Positions 44,647 through 53,910 of a stretch of DNA of 64,000 bases are shown here, piece by piece. This DNA comes from Nonlabens ulvanivorans. GTDB taxonomy: Bacteria > Bacteroidota > Bacteroidia > Flavobacteriales > Flavobacteriaceae. The stretch is taken from assembly GCF_000732625.1 (NCBI RefSeq), contig NZ_JPJI01000005.1:31349-95348 (forward strand), read 5' to 3'. Below the pieces are notes generated by a model that did not search any database, was not told the DNA's origin, and saw only the letters and a program-made list of their open reading frames with translations. How positions within the stretch are numbered: the stretch's first letter is position 1; each line of letters begins with the position of its first letter. The position numbers and the translations under genes were made by a program.

Positions 44647-45932
44647 GTATAGGCGATCGTTTTAGCTAGTGTCTTTGAAAGGTTTTCTCTTTTATAGCTG
44701 GTAATGTTATCATTCAATTGACCTTCATTATTACCATTCTTATATAACTTATATTTTTCAAGAATATAATTTTTAAGATTTTGCTTTTCAAGATAATTAA
44801 AATATTGACCAGAGTGCGTGTGTTGAATAAGGTTTTCAATATCGGCATCTTTTGGTCCTATCGCTATAATAGGTCTTGCGCTGGCAAAATACTCAAAAAT
44901 CTTACCTGGTATAATCGCTTTAGTATCATGGCTATCAATTTCAATTAACAATAAACATTGTGAGTTGAACATGACCTCTACAGCCTCTTGATGAGAAAGG
45001 TAACCTAACTGTTTTAAATTCGTGCCTAGACCATATTCCTTAATGGAATCTATAATCTCATCACTTACATTACCAGCTAATTGCAATTGAAAAACAGCCT
45101 TAAAACTAGCATCATCATTACACAAATCTGCAAGAACTTCCCATAAAACTAAAGGATTACGGTCTGATAATAATGTACCTACATGTGATAGTGTAAAAGC
45201 ACCATCAGGTTGACGTGTCGTTGAAGCTGTTGTTATATCAAACCCATTAGTAATTACCTGGATAGGTGTACTAGATTTAGACGCAAATTCTCTTCCAGTA
45301 TGTGGACTGGTAACAATTATCATATCCGCACTATCTAAAACCTCTTGCTCTAATCTTTCATGTTTTTTTTGAGCTCTCGTTCCTATTTTTAAATGTTTAT
45401 GATAACCTATTGTTGTCCATGGATCCCTAAAGTCTGCCAGCCATTTAAAACCTGTATATTTTTTCTTAAGTTCTAATCCTACTAAATGAATTGAATGTGG
45501 AGGACCAGTCGTAATAATTGTTGGATTTTTATGTGCTAACAGGTAAGGATGTATGCCTTTAAGAACTCTAGACTTCCATCCTACTCGAGCATCTGGCACA
45601 AATAAATTACCTCTCATCCATATCATTGCGCGTTGTAAAGGTCCTGCATTCTTAGGTAGTATACCTTTTTGTAGATTTTTAGTTCGCTTTCGCGAAAGCG
45701 AACTCGCCAGACGACTAGGCTCATTAATAGGAACTTTAATGATACTAATATGATCAGGTACTTCTGCTATAAGTGATTCATCAACCACTGGATAATCTGC
45801 ATTATCCGGTACGACTACCGTTACATCAAAATTATGTCGACCTAGGTATGTAGCAAATTTTAACCAACGTTGAACACCAGGACCACCAGCTGGTGGCCAG
45901 TAATAAGCTATAATAAGAACAGGATTTTTCAT
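44637..45932 (-). CDS. Glycosyltransferase, GT4-like
   Basis: A cytoplasmic enzyme of 431 aa with two Rossmann-like domains. The N-terminal motif IIAYYWPPAGGPGVQRWLKFATYLGRHNFDVTVV is characteristic of GT4/GT94-type glycosyltransferases; SHVGTLLSDRNP starts the second domain, and the GT4 C-terminal EX7E-like region is near IIPGKIFEYFAS. The sugar donor and acceptor are unknown. Its start is directly against the YfhO stop. A perfect palindrome at 45686 is read as LSRK. Confidence 0.88.
   Translation of the reverse strand: MKNPVLIIAYYWPPAGGPGVQRWLKFATYLGRHNFDVTVVVPDNADYPVVDESLIAEVPDHISIIKVPINEPSRLASSLSRKRTKNLQKGILPKNAGPLQRAMIWMRGNLFVPDARVGWKSRVLKGIHPYLLAHKNPTIITTGPPHSIHLVGLELKKKYTGFKWLADFRDPWTTIGYHKHLKIGTRAQKKHERLEQEVLDSADMIIVTSPHTGREFASKSSTPIQVITNGFDITTASTTRQPDGAFTLSHVGTLLSDRNPLVLWEVLADLCNDDASFKAVFQLQLAGNVSDEIIDSIKEYGLGTNLKQLGYLSHQEAVEVMFNSQCLLLIEIDSHDTKAIIPGKIFEYFASARPIIAIGPKDADIENLIQHTHSGQYFNYLEKQNLKNYILEKYKLYKNGNNEGQLNDNITSYKRENLSKTLAKTIAYTWE
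45686..45699. repeat. Dispersed palindrome, copy 12 (inside glycosyltransferase gene, perfect)
   Basis: Perfect GCTTTCGCGAAAGC, extended to a perfect 24-bp palindrome at 45681-45704, the longest in the window. Read as L-S-R-K in SSLSRKRTK. Confidence 0.95.
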
Positions 45933-48401
45933 TTAAGAATTTTTCTTAAACGTATAGAATAACCCACCTAAAATGATAAGCAACAACATAATATTACTTC
46001 CTAGCATGATATTGCTTCCTGTTTTAACAACCTGAGGCTCAAAACTCATAACAATTTCATGTGATCCCGCAGGTACTTTAATACCACGTAGGGTATAATT
46101 AACTCTAGCAATAGGTGTTTCTGCCCCATCAATAGTTGCTTTCCAGCCATAAGGATAAAACATCTCACTAAAAACAGCTAATGCTTCTTGAGTATTACTA
46201 CTTCTATAGACCAATCGTTGCGTATCATAATCTACTAATTGTATGCTGGCTGTAGAATCTGCATGTGTGGTCGTAAGATCCAGTAATTCTTTTTGACTTT
46301 GCTGTATAACCGCAAGTTGATTTCCATTAAGTTCAGAAAGTCCTGTTATCTCTTCATTATCGTTAGATACCGTTTTTAAGGAATCGACGAACCAAGCATT
46401 ACCCATCGCCATAGGATTTTCTTTAGCAACATAGCCTGTTTCTTCTGTATCGATGACATAACGCACGTTGAACATACTTAAAATTTCAATATTCTCACGA
46501 CCTATAGGAGCTATTCCATTATCATCAAAAAGATAAAATTCAGATAATTCTTGAATACGTCTAGGCTTTGCTCCATGATAACCACCTATAGATTTATGAA
46601 AATAAGGTGCTCTACCTGAGTTAAACGGATTAAGCAATAAGTCATAAACACGATAATGGTCACCAGCTTGTGCGTCTTTCATAGCGATATCATCTGCAGG
46701 AGTTTTGCGATGTGCATTGTCATATTCACTTGCTGTTACATAATCATCACTGTTGACATAGTTCATATCAAAGCTCACTAAGTCAAATAAAATAACGACT
46801 CCAGCAATTACTAAAACTAGATTTTCTGATAGTTTCTTTTTAAGCAATAAGAATAAAGCACCAGCGATTACACCTACAATTAACAAAGATCGTAATGCAT
46901 CTGCTCGCATAACTTCAAATCGATCATCTCGTAACGCATCTACAAAACCGATTCCTAATTGATCACTATCCATATAATACTGATCCATAGCACTAGCAAA
47001 ATCAAATAATTGACCACCTAAAGTGATTAAAATTAATAGAAAACCACCGACAATTATACCAGCATATTTTAGGGCTTTTGCTTTTGTCTCTTCGGTATTC
47101 TTTTCATTGAAATACTGCCAAAGTCCTATTACAGCCAATATAGGAACGCACAATTCAATTAAAACCTGAATGGATGTAACGGCACGGAATTTATTATACA
47201 ACGGTACAACGTCAATGAAAAAACTAGTAATCCAATCTGCGTTTTTACCATAAGATAATAGCAAGGCGAGAATAATCACAGAACTAGTCCACCATCTTAA
47301 TCTACCCTTAATTAAAAACAATCCTAGCACTGCAAGAAATACTACACCTATTCCTAAGTAAGGTGGTGCTTCAACAATTATCTGATCACCCCAATATAAA
47401 GGTACATTGTCGTTTACAAAACGCACCACGTCTGCTTTAGGTAAACCTTGATCTGTGAGATACTTTACCGTATTAGAATCCTCATCTGGTCTTGCACTAC
47501 TACCACCACCAGAAAATCTAGGGACTAATAAATTTAAGCTCTCGCTAAGTCCATAGCTGTATTGCGTGATATAATCATAATCTAGACCTGATTGTGGAAT
47601 TACTTCTTCGCCTTGAGCATTGATGGAAAGATCAGATTTACCACGAGTACTTTCTTTTGAATATTCGCTAGTTGCCATAAGGTTTCCAGCATTCGTTCCT
47701 AAAGCTAATAGGACCGCAGCCACCATGATACCTATAGACTTAAAATAATGTGGTACCATATTTTTACGAATTGCATCGATTAGATATGCGATACCTAAAA
47801 TCAAAACAGCTAATAATAAATAGTAAGTCATCTGTGGATGATTAGCCTGTAGTTCTAGTGCCATAGCTAGTGCAGTCACGATAAACCCTAATAAATATCG
47901 CTTCTGAAAGACTAATATAATTCCACTGAGTACTAGTGGGAAATAAGCAATGGCATGAGCTTTGGCATTGTGCCCTACACCTAAGATAATTATGAGATAA
48001 GTTGAAAAACCAAAGGCTAATGCACCTAACAATCCTATCTTCCAATTCACACGCATGACAAGCATGAGCATATAAAAAGAAAAGAAATACAGAAATAGGT
48101 AATCTGCCGGACGAGGTAAAAATCTTAAAGCACGATCTAATCCATCTATAAAATCATAAGGATATCTTGCTCCTAACTGATATGTAGGCATTCCTCCAAA
48201 GACGGAATCTGTCCAATACAATTCCTCACCAGTAGCAGCGCGATGCTCTATAAGTTGTCTGGCGTTACCTTTATATTGAACAATATCATTTTGGTATAGT
48301 TTTTTACCGCTTAACACTGGATTAAAATAAGCTAATGCAGCAATAACAAATACGGCTAGAACAGCCAGATGTGGTACTAATTTCTTAAAATTAAAAGTCA
48401 T
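45933..48401 (-). CDS. YfhO-family membrane protein
   Basis: The 822-aa protein has an N-terminal segment (about 12-30), a run of about eleven more membrane segments, and a large extracytoplasmic C-terminal domain with a final segment near 795-815. It matches YfhO proteins, which are GT-C-like membrane enzymes; B. subtilis YfhO glycosylates teichoic acid. In Bacteroidota they are thought to add sugars to surface polymers. It is directly upstream of the GT4 and flippase genes, so they probably form one surface-glycan operon. The start is the ATG at 48401. Confidence 0.88.
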   Translation of the reverse strand: MTFNFKKLVPHLAVLAVFVIAALAYFNPVLSGKKLYQNDIVQYKGNARQLIEHRAATGEELYWTDSVFGGMPTYQLGARYPYDFIDGLDRALRFLPRPADYLFLYFFSFYMLMLVMRVNWKIGLLGALAFGFSTYLIIILGVGHNAKAHAIAYFPLVLSGIILVFQKRYLLGFIVTALAMALELQANHPQMTYYLLLAVLILGIAYLIDAIRKNMVPHYFKSIGIMVAAVLLALGTNAGNLMATSEYSKESTRGKSDLSINAQGEEVIPQSGLDYDYITQYSYGLSESLNLLVPRFSGGGSSARPDEDSNTVKYLTDQGLPKADVVRFVNDNVPLYWGDQIIVEAPPYLGIGVVFLAVLGLFLIKGRLRWWTSSVIILALLLSYGKNADWITSFFIDVVPLYNKFRAVTSIQVLIELCVPILAVIGLWQYFNEKNTEETKAKALKYAGIIVGGFLLILITLGGQLFDFASAMDQYYMDSDQLGIGFVDALRDDRFEVMRADALRSLLIVGVIAGALFLLLKKKLSENLVLVIAGVVILFDLVSFDMNYVNSDDYVTASEYDNAHRKTPADDIAMKDAQAGDHYRVYDLLLNPFNSGRAPYFHKSIGGYHGAKPRRIQELSEFYLFDDNGIAPIGRENIEILSMFNVRYVIDTEETGYVAKENPMAMGNAWFVDSLKTVSNDNEEITGLSELNGNQLAVIQQSQKELLDLTTTHADSTASIQLVDYDTQRLVYRSSNTQEALAVFSEMFYPYGWKATIDGAETPIARVNYTLRGIKVPAGSHEIVMSFEPQVVKTGSNIMLGSNIMLLLIILGGLFYTFKKNS

Positions 48402-48431
48402 GAAGTCGTCTAGGTGGATGAAAGTTGAAAA

Positions 48432-48698
48432 TTAATCAATTTCCTCAAAGTCCACATACTCACCTACGGTTTTCTTTTCCTTAGGATTATTAACTTTTTT
48501 CTGATTTGTATTAGAGCCTTGTTGTTGATTAAATAAGTCATCTGTAGACATGCCACTGCGTTTTTCAAAGCTGCGAGACATGCGCTGCATTGCCTTTTTA
48601 CCTAACCACTTTATAATACTAGCGCCATAATATTTAAGTATTAATCGCACAGATACATAGATCACTAAAACAATAAGTATGACTTGAAGAAGTTTCAA
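48432..48698 (-). CDS. DUF4834 small membrane protein, TTG start
   Basis: The 88-residue protein has one N-terminal membrane helix (about 3-22) and a soluble tail with KKAMQRMSRSFEKRSGM and an acidic end VGEYVDFEEID. It matches DUF4834, seen next to YfhO in flavobacteria. The only sensible start in frame is a TTG at 48698. It lies 30 bp upstream of yfhO on the same strand. Function unknown. Confidence 0.82.
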   Translation of the reverse strand: MKLLQVILIVLVIYVSVRLILKYYGASIIKWLGKKAMQRMSRSFEKRSGMSTDDLFNQQQGSNTNQKKVNNPKEKKTVGEYVDFEEID

Positions 48699-48756
48699 TA
48701 GAAGTAATTTTAAGTAAAATTAAAAAGTCATTTTATTATTACTCTTTAATATATCT

Positions 48757-48764
48757 TAAATTTG
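48757..48764 (+). promoter_or_regulatory. -7 promoter box of the beta-barrel transporter-like gene
   Basis: TAAATTTG matches TAnnTTTG, 20 bp before the ATG at 48785. Confidence 0.65.
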
Positions 48765-48784
48765 AACTTTTAAGGAATCATTTT

Positions 48785-49753
48785 ATGACTGCTTTTACGC
48801 AAAAACTATTATTTGTATCCCTATGCCTATTAAGTGTGATGGCAACGGCGCAATACACAGAAACTATTAATACTAACAATCCTGGTTTATCTCAAGGCGC
48901 ATTTGCAGTAGGTAAAGGAGTTGCTCAAATTGAGGGAAATCTATTCTATCGAACAGAACAACATGATTTGCAACGATATGAAAGAGATTATACCGGATTA
49001 AGTATGCAACTACGTTATGGTGCATTTATGGAACGACTAGAATTTTCTTTTATAGGTAGCTTTGCTTCTGTAAATCAAATGGATAACAGAGGTTTTGGTA
49101 ATGTCGAGAGCAGCTTTTCTAATTTTTCTAGAAGTACAATAGGAGCAAAATATTTAGTATTTGATCCTTTAAAATTCTTTGGAGAGAAAAAAGTAAATAT
49201 CATGAGTTGGAAAGCAAACAATAGATTGAACTGGAGAGATTTTGTACCAGCGATATCTGTCTATGCTGGTGCAAATATTGATTTATCAGATAATAATTTA
49301 TTAACGCCGCCTAATGATCCAACATTCTCACCGCGCTTTGAATTAATAACTCAAAACAATTGGGGACAATGGGTATTTGTGACTAATTTTATTGTAGATC
49401 GCATTACCACAGACTATCCTTCTTATGAATGGATACTAACGATGACACATAGTATTAACGGACGATGGGCTGTTTTTGGAGAATATCAAGGATTTAAATC
49501 AGACTTTTATAGTGATGATTTAGGCCGTGGTGGATTAGCTTATTTAATCACTAAAGACTGGCAAGTTGACGCTAGTGCTACTTTTAATTTTAAAGACACA
49601 CCTTCAGTATTTCAAGCAAATGTAGGAATGTCTTATCGTTTTGATTTTCATAAAGATGATGAAACAATAAGCCAGAAAAAGAATTTGAAAGGTACTGGTG
49701 ACGATAGCGGTAGAAAAGCCAAAAAAGAAAAAAAGAAAAAAATCGATTTCTAG
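48785..49753 (+). CDS. Outer-membrane beta-barrel protein, transporter-like
   Basis: The signal peptide MTAFTQKLLFVSLCLLSVMATAQ precedes about 270 residues of amphipathic strands: LSMQLRYGAFMERLEFSFIGSF, AISVYAGANIDLS and RWAVFGEYQGFKSDFYSDD. It fits the group of Bacteroidota outer-membrane proteins filed under 'transporter family/phenol degradation MetA-like'. The last 30 residues are strongly basic (KNLKGTGDDSGRKAKKEKKKK), an odd end for a barrel. A GNAT gene follows 9 bp later, so the two are probably one operon. Confidence 0.8.
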   Translation: MTAFTQKLLFVSLCLLSVMATAQYTETINTNNPGLSQGAFAVGKGVAQIEGNLFYRTEQHDLQRYERDYTGLSMQLRYGAFMERLEFSFIGSFASVNQMDNRGFGNVESSFSNFSRSTIGAKYLVFDPLKFFGEKKVNIMSWKANNRLNWRDFVPAISVYAGANIDLSDNNLLTPPNDPTFSPRFELITQNNWGQWVFVTNFIVDRITTDYPSYEWILTMTHSINGRWAVFGEYQGFKSDFYSDDLGRGGLAYLITKDWQVDASATFNFKDTPSVFQANVGMSYRFDFHKDDETISQKKNLKGTGDDSGRKAKKEKKKKIDF

Positions 49754-49762
49754 GAATCTATT

Positions 49763-50884
49763 ATGATTGAAATCAAGAGAATTACAGCAAAAGCTGATAT
49801 CAAAAAATTTGTCAAATTCCAGCAAGAGCTGTATCAAGACAATACTTATTATGTACCGCCTATCGTCAATGACGAAATGTCCAACTTTGATCCTGAAAAG
49901 AATCAAGTATTTAAAAATGCAGACTGCTGGCTTTTTCTAGCATATGAAGGTAAAAAGATCGTAGGACGTATTGCCGCTATTATTAACTATGTAGAAATCA
50001 ATGAACAGAAAAAATCTAAGATGCGTTTTGGATGGCTGGACATGATTGATGATATAGAAGTTACAAAAGCCCTACTCGATAAAGTACACCAAATAGGAAA
50101 AGAAAAAGAGCTCGAATTTGTAGAAGGTCCGGTAGGATTTTCTAACATGGATAAAGCTGGCTTGCTAATAAAAGGATTTGAAGAATTAAGCACCATGATC
50201 ACTTGGTACAATGCTCCTTACTACAAAGAGCATTTAGAGCAGTTAGGTTATGAAAAAGCAGCAGAATGGGTAGAGTTTAAATTTAAACCGCCAAATCCTA
50301 TACCAGAAAAAATCAACAAGTTTGCTGACATCATAGGTAGACGTTATAAGTTGAAAACCCTTAAATTTAAATCTACTAAAGAGATTCTGCCTTATGTAGA
50401 TGACATGTTTGATTTACTTAACAAGACTTATAGTCAACTGGTTACTTTTGTACCTATACAACAATATCAGATTGATCTTTATAAAGAAAAATACCTACCA
50501 TTTATTAATCCTGATTTCCTAGAGTTAGTGGTAGATGAGAAAGGAAAACTAATCGGGTTTGCAATCACAATGCCTTCTTTTTCTAAAGCCTTACAAAAAG
50601 CAAATGGTAAACTATTTCCATTAGGCTTTTTACATTTATTGAAAGCCAAAAAGAAAAATGACAGAGCCGCTTTTTATTTGATAGGTATCGATCCAGAATA
50701 CCAAGGTAAAGGCGTTACTGCTATGATGTTTAGAAATGTTACACAAAATTTCATAGACTACGGTATCACCTTATGTGAGACCAATCCAGAACTAGAGGAT
50801 AATCTTGCAGTACAAGCATCTTGGAAAAATTATGACCCTATACTGCACAAACGCAGGCGTACTTATAGAAAAGATATTTCATAA
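49763..50884 (+). CDS. GNAT-family N-acetyltransferase
   Basis: The 373-residue protein has a C-terminal GNAT region with the acetyl-CoA loop GIDPEYQGKGVTAMMF (near 310-325, Q/R-x-x-G-x-G/A pattern) and an N-terminal ADIKKFVKFQQELYQDNTYYVPP typical of a long flavobacterial GNAT branch. The family acetylates amines of small molecules or proteins; the target is unknown. It follows the beta-barrel gene closely. Confidence 0.82.
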   Translation: MIEIKRITAKADIKKFVKFQQELYQDNTYYVPPIVNDEMSNFDPEKNQVFKNADCWLFLAYEGKKIVGRIAAIINYVEINEQKKSKMRFGWLDMIDDIEVTKALLDKVHQIGKEKELEFVEGPVGFSNMDKAGLLIKGFEELSTMITWYNAPYYKEHLEQLGYEKAAEWVEFKFKPPNPIPEKINKFADIIGRRYKLKTLKFKSTKEILPYVDDMFDLLNKTYSQLVTFVPIQQYQIDLYKEKYLPFINPDFLELVVDEKGKLIGFAITMPSFSKALQKANGKLFPLGFLHLLKAKKKNDRAAFYLIGIDPEYQGKGVTAMMFRNVTQNFIDYGITLCETNPELEDNLAVQASWKNYDPILHKRRRTYRKDIS

Positions 50885-50935
50885 TTCTAATTGTGTAATG
50901 ATTCGTCTTACTATCGGACTTACACAAAAAAGATT

Positions 50936-51319
50936 ATGAAACTTACCTTACAATTAGCGGCAATCTATAACCTTATTTGGGGTGCATGGGTAGTCCTTAT
51001 GCCCAATCATTTTTTTGAACTTGTAGGTATGGAACCATTAAACCATCCCATGGTGTGGCAAGGTATGGGAATGGTTATAGGTGTTTATGGATTGGGATAT
51101 TGGTGGGCTAGTTATAATCCGATGCGCCACTGGCCTATAGTTGCAGTAGGTTTTTTAGGAAAAATATTTGGCCCATTAGGTTTTATCTTTAATTATTTGC
51201 AAGATGTAGTACCATTTGAATTTAGTTATACTCTAATAACTAATGATTTTATCTGGTGGATACCATTCTTCTTAATTTTGAAAAAAGTCCATACGGAATA
51301 TAAATGGAGACTAACATGA
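50936..51319 (+). CDS. Four-helix membrane protein of unknown function
   Basis: From the ATG at 50936 the protein has 127 aa and four membrane segments (about 5-25, 38-55, 65-85 and 100-120). Databases sometimes label this group 'alkyl hydroperoxide reductase', but no peroxidatic cysteine is present, so that name seems wrong. The reading frame extends upstream to 50891 with no membrane-like residues. The next gene overlaps by 4 nt (ATGA at 51316-51319). Confidence 0.78.
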   Translation: MKLTLQLAAIYNLIWGAWVVLMPNHFFELVGMEPLNHPMVWQGMGMVIGVYGLGYWWASYNPMRHWPIVAVGFLGKIFGPLGFIFNYLQDVVPFEFSYTLITNDFIWWIPFFLILKKVHTEYKWRLT

Positions 51320-51690
51320 TCCATAAACTACTACTCTATTCTTTCATCTTTTTATATGGCATCGCTGGTATTTTACATTTTGTTCAACCAGATTTATATC
51401 TAGAAGTCATACCTGAATGGCTGGGTAATAAAGTAATCATTAATTACCTCGCTGGTGCTATGGAACTGCTGGTTGCCATACTTGCTTACTCTAAAAATAC
51501 TCGTGTAGTTGCCGTTTACATTACAATTGCCATGTTACTAGCCTTTACTATATCACATGTTTATTTTATACAACAAGGTAGTTGTGCAGGTACTTTTTGC
51601 ATTGCACCATGGATTGCATGGGTGAGATTGTTAATTATCCACCCATTACTTATATGGTGGGCATGGTTTATTAGAAAGATATCCTATTAA
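51316..51690 (+). CDS. DoxX/MauE-like membrane protein
   Basis: A protein of 124 aa (from the ATG at 51316; an in-frame ATG four codons earlier is possible) with four membrane segments. LLLYSFIFLYGIAGILHFVQPDLYLEVIPEWLG and YLAGAMELLVAI follow the DoxX/MauE pattern. It also has two cysteines (GSCAGTFC) near the third segment. It is coupled to the preceding four-helix protein by ATGA, and the two may act together. Function unknown. Confidence 0.8.
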   Translation: MIHKLLLYSFIFLYGIAGILHFVQPDLYLEVIPEWLGNKVIINYLAGAMELLVAILAYSKNTRVVAVYITIAMLLAFTISHVYFIQQGSCAGTFCIAPWIAWVRLLIIHPLLIWWAWFIRKISY

Positions 51691-51707
51691 TCCCGACACA
51701 GATTTAG

Positions 51708-52535
51708 TTATTGTTTACTAGCACGACGTCTTTTGCGCTCTAGTTTTCTGCGTTTCTTCTCGTTTTCTTTAGCCTTTTTTTCAAGATACTCTTTACGTAT
51801 TCTGGCACGCTCTGCCAATTGTATAGAATCATAGTCTTTGGGTAGATTATCTTCATATTCATTCCATGCAGTACGACCTTTAAAATAATCATAATCTATT
51901 GCAGGTGCTTGTTCTTCAAGGGTTTCTTTTTTGAACTCACTGAGCAAGACATCTTCTATATAAAAATCTTCGATATTAGTTTCTGGGCTATACTCTGCTT
52001 TTAAATCAATATCAAAGAGACTTGCCGCATTTTTGAACCAAAAAGCACTCCAACCACTACGCAATTGTTTTAAAAGTTCAAAAGTGGTCATACCAGTTTG
52101 ACGATGCAATAGCTTAATTAATATCTGACCTTCTGTTGTGGTTAATTTTTTAAGCTCGGCTGTAAACTCTTCTTCTACATAGCGTTGGACTATTTTTGTG
52201 TACTTCTTTTTATCGCTTTCATACTCTAGCGATGCAAGCCTACGATCTAGCTCGGTTAATCGTTCTGCCGCTAGTTTTGCATAAGGCCACACTTTTTTAA
52301 CCTTGCGCTTGATGATTTGGTAGCGTATATTTTCATACCGGCTATCAAATTTTAGAGATTGTAATAACATTACTCGATCCAGTTCTATCGCACTCAAAGA
52401 ATCACCATCTATAAAAAAGTACTGTGGCGTTTGAATCGTATCTGATTCTATAGGCAATGTGGTAGGTGTTGTTTGCGCTTTCGCGAAAGCGGAACCCAAC
52501 AATACTAGTCCTATAATAATTATCTTATTGATCAT
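51708..52535 (-). CDS. DUF4294 exported protein
   Basis: A 275-aa protein with signal peptide MINKIIIIGLVLLGSAFAKAQT, then a helical region (about 70-190) matching DUF4294 (RYQIIKRKVKKVWPYAKLAAERLTELDRRL, QTGMTTFELLKQLRSGWSAFWFKNAASLFDID), an acidic middle and a very basic coiled tail (KAKENEKKRRKLERKRRRASKQ). The family is flavobacterial and of unknown function. The palindrome at 52477 encodes AFAKA exactly at the predicted signal-peptidase site (AKA|QT). Confidence 0.88.
   Translation of the reverse strand: MINKIIIIGLVLLGSAFAKAQTTPTTLPIESDTIQTPQYFFIDGDSLSAIELDRVMLLQSLKFDSRYENIRYQIIKRKVKKVWPYAKLAAERLTELDRRLASLEYESDKKKYTKIVQRYVEEEFTAELKKLTTTEGQILIKLLHRQTGMTTFELLKQLRSGWSAFWFKNAASLFDIDLKAEYSPETNIEDFYIEDVLLSEFKKETLEEQAPAIDYDYFKGRTAWNEYEDNLPKDYDSIQLAERARIRKEYLEKKAKENEKKRRKLERKRRRASKQ
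52477..52490. repeat. Dispersed palindrome, copy 13 (in the DUF4294 signal peptide, perfect)
   Basis: Perfect GCTTTCGCGAAAGC (16 bp with flanking C/G), read on the coding strand as A-F-A-K-A; its last Ala is the likely -1 residue of signal peptidase cleavage. Confidence 0.95.
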
Positions 52536-52560
52536 AAAATGTTAATTGCCAAAAGCATTC

Positions 52561-52568
52561 CAAAAATA
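52561..52568 (-). promoter_or_regulatory. -7 promoter box of the DUF4294 gene
   Basis: The minus strand reads TATTTTTG, a match to TAnnTTTG, 25 bp before the ATG at 52535. Confidence 0.6.
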
Positions 52569-52634
52569 AGAAAGCTGTCTATTAATAGCGATTTATGAAG
52601 GTGTTTATTATCTTCACAAACTAAATTTTATCAC

Positions 52635-53744
52635 ATGGCTCAAGAAAGCATTTTAAATAAAAAATCTCTAGATTTTCTAGAAAAATACCTAAACACGGCA
52701 TCACCGACTGGTTATGAATGGAATGGTCAGAAAGTATGGATGGACTACCTGAAACCGTATGTAGATGAGTTTATTACAGATAATTATGGTACAGCAGTAG
52801 GTGTGATAAATCCGGATGCTAAGTTTAAAGTTGTTATTGAAGGACACGCAGACGAGATATCGTGGTACGTCAACTATATTACAGACGATGGACTTATATA
52901 TGTTGTGCGCAATGGTGGATCAGATCACCAAATTGCACCGTCTAAAAAAGTAAATATTCATACTAAGAATGGAATCGTGACGGGCGTTTTTGGCTGGCCA
53001 GCAATTCATACACGATCACGTGCAAAAGAGCAACCGCCTAAACCTGATAATATTTTTATAGATACTGGTTGTGAGACTAAAGAAGAAGTTCTTGCTCTAG
53101 GTGTGGATGTAGGTTGTGTAATCACCTATCCAGATGAGTTTTTTGTATTGAACAAAAATAAATTTGTATGTCGTGCATTAGATAACCGCATGGGTGGTTT
53201 TATGATTGCAGAGGTAGCTCGTCTATTGAAAGAAAATAAACAAGAATTAGACTTTGGCCTTTATGTAACCAATTCTGTTCAAGAGGAAATAGGATTACGA
53301 GGTGCAGAAATGATCACGCAGACTATAAAGCCTAATGTAGCTATCGTTACTGACGTAACCCATGACACGACTACACCAATGATCGATAAAAAATCAAATG
53401 GTGAGGCTGCTATAGGAAAAGGTCCTGTACTAGCCTATGCGCCAGCAATACAAAATAACTTGCGCAACCTGATTATGGATGCAGCAGATGCTCATGAAAT
53501 TCCATACCAGCGACGTGCGACATCTCGTTCTACTGGTACTGACACTGATGCGTTTGCATATTCTAATGGTGGTGTCCCTAGTGCGCTTATCTCACTACCT
53601 CTACGTTATATGCATACTACTGTTGAAATGGTACATAGAGATGATGTAGAAAATGTGATTAAAATGATCTATCAGTCTTTATTAAAGATTGAAAACAATC
53701 ATGATTTTAATTACTTCAACAATAATAATGAAGGTTTATTCTAG
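52635..53744 (+). CDS. M42-family metallopeptidase (aminopeptidase)
   Basis: The 369-aa dinuclear zinc aminopeptidase has H71 in IEGHADEISW, Asp in RALDNRMGG, the Glu pair in VQEEIGLRGAE and a late His in RYMHTTVEM. These motifs match M42 (glutamyl aminopeptidase/endoglucanase-like TET) enzymes, which form large cytoplasmic complexes trimming peptides. The length is typical. It is a single gene with a terminator after it. Confidence 0.92.
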   Translation: MAQESILNKKSLDFLEKYLNTASPTGYEWNGQKVWMDYLKPYVDEFITDNYGTAVGVINPDAKFKVVIEGHADEISWYVNYITDDGLIYVVRNGGSDHQIAPSKKVNIHTKNGIVTGVFGWPAIHTRSRAKEQPPKPDNIFIDTGCETKEEVLALGVDVGCVITYPDEFFVLNKNKFVCRALDNRMGGFMIAEVARLLKENKQELDFGLYVTNSVQEEIGLRGAEMITQTIKPNVAIVTDVTHDTTTPMIDKKSNGEAAIGKGPVLAYAPAIQNNLRNLIMDAADAHEIPYQRRATSRSTGTDTDAFAYSNGGVPSALISLPLRYMHTTVEMVHRDDVENVIKMIYQSLLKIENNHDFNYFNNNNEGLF

Positions 53745-53786
53745 TAGTAGCTCACTACTCTAGCATAAAATTTATTTTAAACAATT

Positions 53787-53830
53787 TAAAACCCTACTGG
53801 CATGTGCTGGTAGGGTTTTGTTTTTTTTTA
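53787..53830 (+). terminator. Rho-independent terminator after the M42 peptidase gene
   Basis: AAAACCCTAC (53788-53797) pairs with GTAGGGTTTT (53810-53819) and is followed by G and a run of ten T. Confidence 0.92.
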
Positions 53831-53910
53831 ATCATCGCCACTTAACAATAGTTTTAGTAATTTTAAACTAATTCAATATAGCTAAGTCTCAAATAAATAA
53901 TATCACACTT

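Noticed and set aside
50936..51319. Calling this gene alkyl hydroperoxide reductase
   Set aside because: The protein is a four-helix membrane protein without a peroxidatic cysteine.
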